From contig JAKTNV010000027.1 in NCBI GenBank assembly GCA_022747635.1, positions 4,328,501 through 4,392,500 of the forward strand: DNA of 64,000 bases, given 5' to 3'. This stretch comes from Hetaerina americana (taxonomy: Eukaryota > Arthropoda > Insecta > Odonata > Calopterygidae). Of the stretch, positions 35,011 through 46,369 are shown piece after piece. Under the pieces are notes generated by a model, which was not told the DNA's origin, did no database searches, and was given only the letters and a program-made list of their open reading frames with translations. The position numbers were made by a program, and so were the translations under genes. Numbering within the stretch: the first letter of the stretch is position 1; each line of letters starts with the position of its first letter.

Positions 35011-36524
35011 TTCACATTCATTATATGGTTTTCGATGCACAATGTTTTGCAAAGTGTAGAGCAATTAACGTTGAATCAATATAAGAATCTTTTATAATCG
35101 TTTCCATTCACTGTAGATGTTCTCCCTTGAACTCGCTACATAACTGAAATGGAAGTTATTTAGTTATGAATGTTTTTCCAATAAAAACCCTAGATCTTCG
35201 TCAGAAATTACTTTGATCCTTTTAAATTATTCGTTTGCATTTGTGCATTAACGTTCTCCATTTCAAACTCCATCCTTCGCAGGTTACAAAGCCGAACTCG
35301 CGCCCGCCGTGGCGACAGCCGGCGGCGTTCCGAACCACAAGTTACGATGGCTAGGACTCGCAATCCTGCGGCGACGTTCGCCCGTAGGGCGAAAGGTCGT
35401 CCTTAAGACGAGACCCGGCGAATGGAGGGCATTGCGAGACCTCATTTGCCGCCCACCCCTCTATGGATGGGCCCGCGGGGTGCGTCCCTAGTGGCCGTCC
35501 ATTCCCAAGTGCGGCGAGCGAGGACAAGAAAGGGGTGAATTTCACCCCGTTTGCCCGGCCCTCCATCCCGCCCCGGGCCGGGGGAAGGGCCGTGCGGCGA
35601 CGTGACCTCGGCGGGGGCGGTCCTGCGGAAGACAGCCCTCAACCCCCGCCACCCCCACACACGTACCCGCCGTTTTTCCGGATAAATTTGGAGAAGGAAA
35701 ATCAAATTTCACCACCGAAAAACGGCGGCTCCATTGTCCCGCGAAACCATTTATTTCCCCTCCACCCATCCCTCAGTTCCTCTTCGCCGCCCCCACCCCC
35801 TCACTCACCACTCAAACAAAACACTCTCTCCCCCCGCCACCCCCTCCCCCGAAACCCTCTTCAGTCCCACTCGCCCCTAATAAATATTCAGCGCCGAAAA
35901 ACATAATAGGAGCTCAGTAGAGTTTAAATTCCGGATATTACCATAATTTCAACCGTCAGTTTCGCCCTCCCGTGACCCCCATCCGACACCCCACCTCTCT
36001 TCCCCGTCCGTCCGTTCCCGAAAAATACAAAACCGCCCACCCCCAGCCACACCCCCGTGAACGTTGAACCCCTCCTCCCACGCCACCGCGATTCGAACTC
36101 ACGGTCGGTCGAGCCATTAGAAGTTCCTCAGGCCTCGCCATTCACCCCGACGCACCCCAGAAAATATTAATAGTGTTTCACTATTCTCTTCGCCGCCAAT
36201 TACACGAAGGGATGCCATTCGCGCGAGGGAAGGCGTGCGAGGGGGAGGGAGGGTGGGAGGCGGGGGAGGACGTCGTTATCCCCCTTCGTCCCTTCCATCG
36301 CCGGTTAGGGAAGTGACGGGGGCGTCATTTCCACATCCTCAAAAAGAGATCCGCCCTTACTCTGCAATCGAGGGCGACTCCAGGGGTAGATTTCGTCTCC
36401 TTTCGAAAAGCCAATGCTGCGGGCATTTCATTCAAGCCCTCCATCTTCGCCGCGAAATGTATGCATGGCTCTCGTGTATGTCTGATTAGCATTCACTTTT
36501 AATCATTTTATGCGACGGTTATAA
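35011..36524. other. Unique DNA with a large GC-rich island
   Basis: 35280-36340 is GC-rich with C-run-rich (35640-35870) and G-run-rich (36230-36280) parts. Frames up to 147 codons overlap in many phases with Pro/Ser/Arg-rich translations. No exon or domain defended. Confidence 0.45.
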
Positions 36525-37275
36525 AGAAAGTAACTTACGTTTCGGCCTAGCGTGGCGGTGGCTATGGGGGCTAGAGCCACCACCATCTTGGTGTGTCTAA
36601 ACATCCCTGCCACACTCAGTACCACTCATCCTGCCGAGGTAGTGTGTGTGCAGACTGTGGTTCTTCTTCTACTTTGCTCACATTACGAAATGTTTAATTG
36701 TGCGCAACAATATGAAATCCCGCGAGTTTTGAAGTGTGATCTGTTATTGGGTTTTTAACTGGCAAATAAGCCACACCTCAATTGAAATTCATCGGCAACT
36801 TTGTGAAGTGCGTACGCAAACGGAATAATAATGAGTGAAAGTGGAGTATGGCAGTGATGCATTCAGTTTAAGAATGTCCACAGAACCAATTCTCACAATG
36901 AAGACCGCAGTGTTCGGCCTAGACATGCGACATTTGAGAACTGACGGTGAAAATCAACAGAAATTAATTCGTGGAAATCGCCGATTTACGATTGCGGATC
37001 TCTTGAGCTAGACGGGCGGGGGGGGGGGGGTGCAAACACAGAGCTGCCTTGACGGTTACACAGAATTTCATGCTGGTGTAAACAAGGGGTTAAAATGTAA
37101 GGCGGCAGATTTATTCAGAGGCGGAATTGAAAGCTTGTTTGTCATCATAATAAATGCCTACATTTGAATGGCAACTATGTAGAAAAATATATTTAAAATG
37201 AATTTCAAATGAGCATACTAAAACATAGTCTTGTCGCTAAATTCATAATTTATTTCAAAGCGTAAGTTACTTTCT
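36525..37275 (+). mobile_element. mariner-E deletion derivative
   Basis: Perfect 15-bp inverted ends: AGAAAGTAACTTACG at 36525-36539 and CGTAAGTTACTTTCT at 37261-37275, giving a 751-bp element. Inside, a badly frameshifted mariner N-terminus is readable (YEIPRVLKCDLLLGF at about 36710, MSESGV near 36830, RGNRRFTIADLLS-type near 36970). A G run lies at 37014-37030. The transposase C-terminal tail follows (EFHAGVNKGL near 37070, KCLHLNGNYVEKYI near 37155). The catalytic core is absent. Confidence 0.75.
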
Positions 37276-37641
37276 GGACTGCGGTTGTATCTAGCAGGAG
37301 AGCTTTTTGTGTACGCAAGGCCAAGATAGGAAATTATTAGATATTGATGGAGGGCAGAAGGAAGATAGAAATGAAATGGGTCCAAAATGCTTTGTCGCAA
37401 TGGGTCTTTCAAGTCTCGTGGCACCGAGAGAGAACTCTCTCTTCCTCAGCTGCGTCGGCCCGTGCGAATGGCGTGGAGGTAGATCCAAGGGGCCCGACCT
37501 GGTTGTTCCGAGCATATTCCGTTTCAGTTTCAAACTTGATTGAAAAAGAACGACCTTTTATCACGTTTAAATATACTTACCATACCATTGAAGGAATTTG
37601 GGTCACGCTGAAAATTACCCTCCGTTGAGATATAACGTTCA
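37276..37641. other. Unique spacer, nothing recognised
   Basis: No element or domain-bearing frame. Confidence 0.5.
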
Positions 37642-38238
37642 TACAAGGTTTGTATAAAAAGTATCGGTAACAATTTTGTCATGACGTGCATTGCGTCAAG
37701 TGATGAATTGAGTTCTTCGGTTAGGTGTGCGCATGATCTCAAATCGTATATTGGCATCGGCCTAAGAGGACAGTGCACGCATCATTATCACTGAAAATTT
37801 GGCGATGCGAAAGATCCGCGCTAAATTCGTCCTTCCGAAGATCTTTAGAAGGGCGACCAAAAGAACAGAGTCGAGTGTCTGCTTGCGAAGATCTTCTACA
37901 ACGTCATCGCGACGATTCCCCAACCCCCTTACAGTCCCGACTTGGCACCAGCAGACTACTATTTCCTCCTCCTATTAAAGTGAAATCCTCCCTCCCTCCA
38001 AGGACACCACCGCCATGGGACACTAAGTGCCGTCAAAGACGCTAGCACGCGTGTACCCTTAAGGAACTTCCGCCTACCAGGGAGCCTTCGAGTCGTGGAA
38101 AACCCGCTCTGGCAAAAGTGTGGCGACGCTTTCAAGGGATGTAATTAGAAGAATATCGAGGAATTGTAGCAATGTCTGAAAGAAATCTATTTTCTCTCCG
38201 AGAAGTTTCCCATGAAATTTTTTACACAAACCATGTAC
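37642..38238 (+). mobile_element. mariner-A deletion derivative, copy 8
   Basis: The best-preserved left end, ACAAGGTTTGTATAAAAAGT, is at 37643. The right end has TTTTTTACACAAACCATGTA. MRKIRAKFVLPKIFRRATKR near 37806, then SACEDLLQRHRDD near 37877, then the deletion junction and the C-terminal region. This copy is a useful reference for the family. Confidence 0.88.
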
Positions 38239-39654
38239 ATCCCTTTCGGTGGAAATTTTCATTGGTAATCATAATTTCTGTATCATACGTTTTTCCGAGT
38301 TCCAAATGCGCCCAACTGAGTAGCCGTACTGCATTGCAGTCTGGCAGAGTTGATCAAGCAACTTCTCAATCGAATTGCAACAACCTAATTTGTAGAAAAA
38401 ACTCAGTCATGCGCGGTAGAAATCCACATCTGCGGAAAATCAGATCTCGCATTCCATGAAAAATTAACGGCAACATGTTATGTTCCGAGAGTGAGTCGCG
38501 ATAAAGTTGATTTGAAAAATGAGGTATGTATTTCCAAGTTTAAATTTCAATTTTTCCCTTTGCAATCAAAAACTGTCTCTCATGCATTTGCAAATCATGT
38601 GAAAACATTATATCAAAACTAGGTCAATTAATTGAAATGGAACGATCGTAATCCGAAGGCATTTTGCAGCTGGACATGTGGGAAGAGGGAGTCCTCCTTG
38701 AGAAATCAAATCTCTCTCTCCGACCCCGAACGCCCTTCCTCTGTCCGTGGGCGCGGGGGTCTTCGCTTCAACCCTCTCCCCCACCGCCACTCGCGTTCCA
38801 GGGGCTGCGAAAACCACCCCTTGACCCCCTTTGGTCGGCTTGGAGACATCCCCGCCATTCACCATCTGACCCCTCATGTCCTCCGTCCGGCAGCGAGGGG
38901 GGGGGCAGGGAAAGGCTACTGCCCCCCGCGGTTACGTCTCTACCCCGGAGCGAGGCGAGAGCCCCTCCCCCCCCTTGGCGTGTCTCGCGGGATTGAGTTT
39001 GTGTTTCTCGGGGCCACTCCGAGGGGCGAGAGAAGAGCCTCGGAAGGCGTCACCACGGGAACGGGACATCCGAAGAACAAGCACTCCGCTATCCTATGAA
39101 TTGAATTTCAACAATTATGCCTGATTATTGCAACATGTAATTTACCATTGTCAAAAAAATAGGGAGTTAGACTGCCGAACGGATAGATTCCATCGTTCAT
39201 TTTTACCGCGCACTATTCGCGAAAAAAATAAAAGGGGGAGCACGTAAGAGAGTAAGGAGTACGCGCTGTCAAAAATATGGGTATACAGGATTCAATTCCC
39301 ACTAAAAAATAATCTCCAAGTCTGGCGTCCTAACACTCCACCCCGCCGTGCGCTCTCGTGCCGTGTGGGGTGTAGGCGACTGTATTTCAAGTCTATTGTA
39401 TTTGCGAATGACCCGTCCGGAATGCGTAGAATACTATACGGTAATAAGTGTCTGTATGGTATATGTGCCAGCCCTCTTTTAACGTACATTCTTCTCCTCT
39501 TTGTGTAGGCGTACGAATTGCTGCTAACCATGTAATACTCGTAATATATGTATGTAGGCATGTCACATGATTGGTGTTCGGTCATCTCCTTTCCACGTGG
39601 TTTTTGCGTGGTTTGCTGGGTGCCAAGGTGCATGAAGAAAAAGAGGGGATTTAT
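38239..39654. other. Unique DNA with GC-rich island
   Basis: 38690-39070 is GC-rich with a G run at 38896-38908 and overlapping frames up to 155 codons without domains. At 39310-39365 a weak match to the CR1 3' signature is possible but unsupported. Confidence 0.45.
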
Positions 39655-39740
39655 ATAGCACGGCCGGTGACCCAACACCCCCTGCCACATGCCCTTGCGA
39701 CGGCTTGCGGGGTATTATGTAGTTATATTGAGAGTATTAG
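39655..39740 (+). mobile_element. CR1-like LINE 3' terminal fragment
   Basis: GGTGACCCAACACCCCCTGC, then CACATGCCCTTGCGACGGCT, then TGCGGGGTATTATGTAGTTA. One of the cleanest examples of the family 3' terminus. Confidence 0.7.
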
Positions 39741-42700
39741 CCAAAGGATATCTGAACTCGGCTTCTCTGTTTAAGACATTCAAATAACTGATCGAGTCCA
39801 ACCGAGTGCGTGTCGTAGTCATTTCATCGTTCTCCGGCATAACAAAATAGGTTAAATTGATTTTTTACAGTGATGGCATTTGCTTTAAAACAGGAATAAA
39901 AGAAAAAGATCTTCTTTTGACCTTTCTATAAAATGTCCTTCCTGGCGTAGATTCAGCGCACACTCCTTGTTTCGACGCTATGTTTGGAGGCCCCTTTGGG
40001 GCGTGGCGTGCCCCCGCTTCACCCCCCCCCCACACACAATTCATCGATATCCCAGGAGAGAGTCCAGTGCTTCGGAGGGCGCCATTAATTACTACATCTC
40101 GGAGGGGTCGACCGCTTTGCGATATTTCCTGGCTGCTCGCTTGTATGGGGCGCTCACTGAGAAGAACGGCCGGTAATATTTCCCCTGCCTTTAGGGCAAA
40201 TGACGGTAGCTTCCGCGCAATACCAAGTTCCCTCCCCCGCATATTACGAAGCTCTCACCCACCCACACATACCAAGCACTTCACGGCAGACACTCGAGTC
40301 GAAGAGTTCTACCTAGGGCAGGGGTGGGATGCCCACAGATCGGCAAAAACAACATTCGTAGTCATACGATAACTACGAGTAGCATGGATTTATTAACTTT
40401 TCCACCACCTTGAGGAAAATTTTTAAATACGAGTAAGTTTAATTGATCTTAATGATTAAGAAATGAGGAAAAGATCGCTGTATATTGTGACACTTTTATA
40501 TTGGATATTTCTTCAGAATACAACCACGTCAAAGAGCCACTAGTTTTCAGTTGCCTTCGGCCTCTCATCGGAAGACCAACTTTGATGGCAAACGAGATCA
40601 TTCGCCGTGAGCAAGAGGCTTCTGGGAATTTGTGAAGGTTTTATTTCTGCTTGGCTTGGAAATTTTGATACCTTCTAAAGTAATAGAGGCCCAATTATTA
40701 TCTCTGTTCGTCTATTTACAGGGCCGTATATTATGCTCATGCAGGATAACTAATATGGTAGAAAATATTTCTTTATTCATGTAGTTACAACCTCGAAAAA
40801 TTGCATTGAGTTTTTCGAGTGATTCTGAATTGACTATCAGCTATGAAAAGTGTTGAAATCACGCTGAACATTACTTAAGTACAGGTATACCTGCTCAAAA
40901 TTTCCCTAATCGAGAGTCATACCTATTTCTACGTGGCAACTCTAACCCTGGAAGAATTTATTTATTTATTATTAATTCTTCATTCATTCTATTTTCTATA
41001 TTTGTTTTCTGGTAGCTGCGAGTGCTGGCATATCCCGATACTAATCAACTCTTCTACATTGCCATGTTTCCGTATTTTTCTTTTTCGTTTTTTGTCACGT
41101 AGTTGACATCCGTTTACTCTTCTTGCTTGGCGGTACAATAGGAATTGCTTCGGTGGACATTCTCCTTATTGCTTTGTTTGCACGATTTCTCTATCAACGG
41201 TGGAGTTCTTTTCTCCACGAATACCACACTCGTTAATTTAATTGTCTGACGCGATAGAAGTTTTCAGTAACCAATCATTAATGTACGGTACTTGATCGCG
41301 CACTGTCTCCGTCTGGTGGGCATGCCGCCGCTCCCGTGCCGCACATCTCGTCGGTGTCTTGACAGGACACGGCTGCAGATGAAGATGAAGAAATCAAAAC
41401 TAATGAGTAATGTGAAGGAGTTCCTCATCGGCCGACGCCGGCGCCACCTTCTGCGGAGGCCGTGGTCACGTGTTCCACCACTCCCTCTCCTCCATAACTG
41501 CCCGCCATTACCACCAGTATCACCCTCGATTCTCAGGGAGGACATCTTGCAACTAACGAACATTATAGCATTTAAGATTTCCTTCGTACTACCATCTCTC
41601 CTCCTCCAACATCCCCAAGATCCCTCAAGGAACCTTTGCAAGTGAAAAATTTTGCAAGCCTTGTATTAAACTCCAGACTATGCCACCAAAATGGTTGCGA
41701 TTAAGCAGCACCAATTGGCTCAGTCTATCTGAGTCCGTCGTGTCCGTGAGTCCAAACAATAGTTTTGGTTCAAACCACGCAGTAGTATGTGGCGGGCGTG
41801 CCAGCAAGAAATATAAATTAAACAGTTGAAGACAGGAATGACGGTGACTGCCAATCGGATATGTTACATGAGACTATCTACGTACATTTCAGCCGGAAGC
41901 ATTTATCCAAGGTTTTTCCCCGGTTCCATTTGTGGCACTTGAATATCAAAGGAGTTCCCATGTTGGTGTGGATCCGTTGACCGCAAGAGAACAGTCTTTT
42001 GCCCAACGGAGGAATTTTGAGAATGAAATAAAACCAAACTCGCCATCAATTCTTACCTTTCTCGCGGCCATCATTTGTCTTTATCCGCCGGACGAGAAAA
42101 GGACAGCCATCATCCGAGCCCGCTCGTGGGTTCCTGCGTGCGATACATTGCTTTTCGTAAGTGCTGATCCTTCCGCGAATAACGAAGTGGGGAATGCTAA
42201 AATCTACTGCCACACGGCACGTGGGGTATGGAACAATCTCCTGATAAAAGAATCCCTTTTCGCGTGGAATCGTGTCACGTGGGCTCTTACGGGGAACGAA
42301 CTTAACCATTCCGGATCAAGATTCATCAATCAGCGTGATGGTTACATTTTGCCAAAAGGGTTCAATGGTCGCTTTATGTATGTTTTTTAAACGTACTCCC
42401 TAAAGCATTGTTCAATTGACTGGATAGTTATAAAATTAAAAATTGAAATAAACCTCAGAGAAATTTCGCAAATACGCCGGGAGCACCAAAAGGCGGTGGT
42501 GGTGCAATGCGAACGGGCAACACCGTGAATGGTTTCGCGAACGGAGTCGGATGATCGAGCGAATTGAAGGAAATCCTATTCCCTCGTGCGATTCGAGGCC
42601 GCGGATTCCGCGAAGAGGGCCGTTTTTCTGCGAGTGAGGACAAGGGATTTGGAAGAGTCGGACGGCTTATATCTTTCGCGAAAGATAAAAATTGCACGTC

Positions 42701-44825
42701 AACTCAGTTTGGCCCACACACCCTAATCTTCTTCTTCCACTCCTCCTCCCTTAGAAACCATTCCCGCTTCTTTCCCTTCGCAATTTCCAAACTCTGCTTT
42801 GTTTTCCCTCCCTTTCCCTCACGATAAAACCTACTTTCATCCATTGTGTCGGGGAGTGAAATTCGCAAATTTAATCAAAGATTTACGACATTAAACTTTA
42901 TCACTGATTTAAACTACGCACACATACTTTTTGAAACCTGCGCTCATTTTCAAACATTTACAAATGTATGCTACGCGCTCATGTCATGCTCACAAATATT
43001 TACAATATTAATGTTTAAAAGGGCATTTATAAATATCTGTTCCACGACCTGTCATTCGGAATCTCTTCAGCATTGAGTGTGTGTGGAGCTACTTGTAGTT
43101 TTCCGTTTTGATCACTATTAAAAAATGAGAGGCCAGACGCACTCTCGAATACGAGGAGGCAGTGGAGTTTATCATCCTGACCAGGAATTCCCTTTAAATC
43201 CCCAACAGCGGTCAGTGGCCATTCTCTTGAGCAAACATGGATTTCCCAAAAAAATTAAAGCTGGAAAAATATTGATATCAAATAAAAGTTGAGAAAAAAT
43301 AGAGTGAATTGTTGTTTCGCGAAATTGGCACGCCTGCAAAATAACGCCGGCAGCGGAGGGAACTTCGGTCGTGTTAAAAAATGAATTCTTCTCTTCGACC
43401 GCCGGGAAAAAAGTAACTCATGTAAGCAGAGGTGAATCACCGCCCTGACTAAAACACTCGGCCGAGGAGTGAAACTAAACATGTTCTCCGCGGAGGAACG
43501 AAAAAGACAAATACATGTGTGAAGCAATGGACATGTACAAAAAAACAACTCATGGAATTAAAAATATCCAGAGACCAGCATTGTCGTGCTCTTGTTCAAG
43601 CAAAGCGATGAAGAGTGTCACATCTTGGCCAGTCCCAATGGGTTTTCTCTTTAATGGAGGTCCAAATAGGTCAACGGCTGTGAAGGAGATATGTGCGAAT
43701 CGTATTATCCTCTTAGAATACGTTGAAAAGCACGGTCGATAATGGTCACCCCTGCCATGCCCCTCTTCCTGACACTGCCCATCCCCAGTGCGAATCCGCC
43801 ACTCACACCTGAGCAGTCTTTGGCAGCCTAACATTTCTTCAAGGTCGGTAGTCGGCTGGAAACAGACCGTAGCTTCATGCAATCAATTATATTACCGTTG
43901 AAATATCATATTAAGCATGTTTAACAATTCAATATTTATTATATTCTCTGATTACTTATACCATGTGTTATTTCTCTTTTCAGGTGAGTACCGAATGCCT
44001 CTTAACTGGATTCTATGCTGCAAGAGTGAGTGCCTCAATATTCATTCCTCAAACATAAGAAACTTAATTTCAACAAAAAAGCATATGTGGAGAACCGAAA
44101 CTTAAGTCGCTTTGTATGTTATCTTCGAAAAACATATTAATTTTAGAGTGAAATGACAGAGATACTCAAAAAGCTCTTATCTTGTTGTGCAACACGATAC
44201 ATTTAGAGAAAAATGGTATATTATATTCATAGATGGCGTTGGGATTATTATTATTGGTAAACTGCCGGTTAAGGTAGGATTCCCGGATGGACACAGCCTC
44301 CCCAGCGGTGCATTCCCTTCTCTAACGAGACACAACCTGGCATCCATTCATCCGCGTTCATCCAAAAACTACCTTAGAATCGGTAGAATATAAATAAAAA
44401 CAATAATTCCCTCACAATCTGTGGATATAATATTCAAGTTTTTCACTAAATGAATCGTACTAAACCATAAGATAAGGGAAATCAGCTTTTCGTGCATATC
44501 CCCGAATACAGTCCATCAAACCTCTTCCCCAATGGCAGTGAAGTGTTGAAGCTGAATTGTACGCTTCTCAAAGAGATTTGCGATCATTAAGTAAAACAAA
44601 AGAAAACCAACTTCACTCACGTGTTCTCGGATAAGCCCCGAGCACTGGCGAAAATGAAACTCAAACATTCCGCGCTTTTAACCCAAATACCATTTTACGA
44701 GCGCAAGATGTTTTTTTGGACTCGTTTATAATCTGGAATGCGCTTGAACCCAACAAGTGCCCAGGCACCTATGTCAAAACCTCCCTGCCAGAATACAATT
44801 TCTGTGAAAACAACCATGACACTTT
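39741..44825. other. Five kilobases without a recognised element
   Basis: Mixed AT-rich DNA with GC-rich blocks at 39980-40260, 41310-41500 and 42470-42660. A 153-codon plus frame (41932-42390) begins without ATG, has ordinary amino-acid composition and matches no family I recognise. A 117-codon plus frame (41292-41645) overlaps a 125-codon minus frame. None can be called a gene from sequence alone. Confidence 0.4.
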
Positions 44826-45432
44826 TTGAATAAATACTTTATTGTATCAGCTATCATTTAATTGCCGTACTAATACTCAACGCTCCCAATGTTTTCTCCA
44901 ACCTTCGAATGCCGCCTGGAACGCTTCTTTCGGGATTGCCCACTTAAAGTCTGCAGTAAAATTTTGTTGAATGTCTTCAACAGTTTCAAATCTGTTTCTT
45001 TTAAAGGACAATTTCGACTTAGGTAAAAATACTGAGTGAGTGGGGTGGCTGGGGGATCACGGATGTGCTGATTTTGGCCAAAAAGTCGGCAGCAATCAAT
45101 GATGTGTACACCGGTGTGTTGTCGTGATGAAAGCACCAAGATTAGTGTTTCAACACTAGTGGTCTCTTCCGCAACATGGCGTCTCTCACCTTCTCATGAC
45201 CTCTTTACAGTGCTTCTCATTAACCGTTTGTCCTTTAGGGCAATAGCCAATGTAAATGTTCCCTTATCAATTGGAGAAAACGATCAACATAACCTTCGCG
45301 TTCGATCGCGACATCTCAGCTTTTTTGGGTCGTGGGGAAGAAGGCCCCCCTTCCACTGTGAAGGCTAGGCTTTGGTTTCTAAATTATAACCATAAACCCA
45401 GGTTTCGTCGTCCGTGAGGAAACGCCTTCGGC
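44826..45432 (-). pseudogene. mariner-G transposase relic
   Basis: On the minus strand this reads, in changing frames, most of the catalytic half of a mariner transposase. The first-Asp motif appears as FLTDDETWVYGYNLETK (near 45425-45375), followed by the KKAEMSRSNAKVMLIVFSN region near 45315. HHDNTPVYTSLIAADFLAK, with the second Asp, lies near 45128. The PPHS that should precede the third Asp is followed by a deletion and a stop. The C-terminal end matches the RRHSKVGENIGSVEY type. The N-terminal DNA-binding half is missing. Confidence 0.75.
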
Positions 45433-45863
45433 CTCCGAAGCTTCTGAAGGGGACAGGGGGGGCTGGGGCAGGGGGAGATGGGATTTGTTCGTGATTCCCA
45501 TCCGAGGTCCGAGGCACACACCCCGCGGGAAGGGGGTTTCAATCGCCGCCGTGGGAAATTCCAATGCCTAGTTGAACACGTGGGGGGGGACAGGGGTGGC
45601 TGAAGAGGGGTACAAGGGGAGCCGGGAGACTTGGGGGGGGGGGGGCGAGGACTCGTTCTTCCTACATCGCTCCGAAGGTTTCAGGAGAGTGAGCTCATAG
45701 GGGAGGCAATAAAAAGAGCGAAGGAGATGGGGGACTCGGAAGGGACTGCGCTGGACTTCGGGGGGGTCGCACCCCTGGCGCTTCCTCGCTCTCCCTTTCG
45801 AGGGGCGATACGCATCGATTGAAGATCGCTTCGATTATTTTTCGCGTATCATTTGATATGAAA
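45433..45863. other. G-rich island
   Basis: Repeated G runs on the plus strand (45447-45475, 45580-45645, 45765). Frames here are chance frames; no gene recognised. Confidence 0.5.
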
Positions 45864-45959
45864 CATATCGTACGTTTCTCGTTTTAGTTAATATCGATAT
45901 CGATAAAAGATATTATATATAATTAATCGATTATGATTTGATAATTATCATATCGTATG

Positions 45960-46121
45960 AATGAAAAAGAAAAACTTTGTTCCTCAGGTACCTCAGGTAC
46001 CTGAGGATGACGCCGTAGCGTCGAAACTAGTCGTACCTGTAATAAAGTGGTGGATTGGAACAAAGTTTTTCTTTTTCATTTATTAAAATGAAATTCCACA
46101 AAGTTAAGGCTGAAACTATTG
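45960..46121 (+). mobile_element. Penelope-like element tail inserted in the tandem repeat
   Basis: Short insertion containing a hammerhead-like fold, followed by AATAAAGTGGTGGATTGG. It is bracketed by a perfect 24-bp inverted repeat (45960-45983 and 46057-46080). The GAGGATGAC..GTAGCGTCGAAAC arrangement is typical of the terminal repeats of Penelope-like elements as I know them. Sequence like GATAAT.CATATCGTAT stands on both sides, which may be a target-site duplication or simply successive tandem-repeat units. No coding part is present. Confidence 0.6.
45995..46038 (+). ncRNA. Hammerhead-ribozyme-like motif
   Basis: Positions 45995-46000 (AGGTAC) can pair with 46033-46038 (GTACCT) as stem I. 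The conserved CTGAGGA is at 46001-46007. A stem II of five pairs (46009-46013 with 46018-46022, loop CGTA) is followed by GAAAC at 46023-46027. A minimal stem III (AC with GT) ends in GTC at 46030-46032, the usual cleavage site, directly before the stem I strand. The unpaired T at 46008 departs from the standard core. Hammerheads with very short stem III are known in Penelope-like elements; activity here is inferred. Confidence 0.6.
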
Positions 46122-46369
46122 AGATAATCATATCGTATATTTCCATTTTTACTTAATATTGATATCGATAGAAGATATTATCGATAATTATTCGATTATG
46201 AGTTTGATATTTATCATATCGTATGTTTCTTTCTTTAGATAATATCGATAACGTTTCCCGATATTTGTATTGCTACAGTAAGGGTTTTAATGTTTCAAAC
46301 GAGCAAATCAATACGCTTTCCTAGCAGATAATGTATCTTGGAGGCTGCTAAAATGTATTCCGGTTAGGC

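Larger units (their letters stand above)
45864..46262. repeat. 86-bp AT-rich tandem repeat interrupted by an insertion
   Basis: Units start with CATATCGTA at 45864, 45949, 46129 and 46215. The first complete unit is 85 bp and the one after the insertion is 86 bp. Each contains AATAT.GATATCGATA, GATATTAT and CGATTATGA.TTTGATA. The array is split at 45960-46121 by a Penelope-type tail; the flanking phase is kept, so the insertion went into an existing array. Confidence 0.85.

Noticed and set aside
39300..39370. Another CR1-like 3' end
   Set aside because: Only CCTAACACTCCACCCCGCC partly resembles the signature; the second half does not match.
43978..44000. Splice-acceptor-like TTTCTCTTTTCAG next to GTGAGT
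   Set aside because: An acceptor and a donor side by side leave no exon, and no frame supports one.
45960..46080. Small DNA-transposon MITE with 24-bp terminal inverted repeats
   Set aside because: The interior carries a hammerhead-like fold and polyadenylation-like AATAAA typical of Penelope tails; kept as an open question in the findings.
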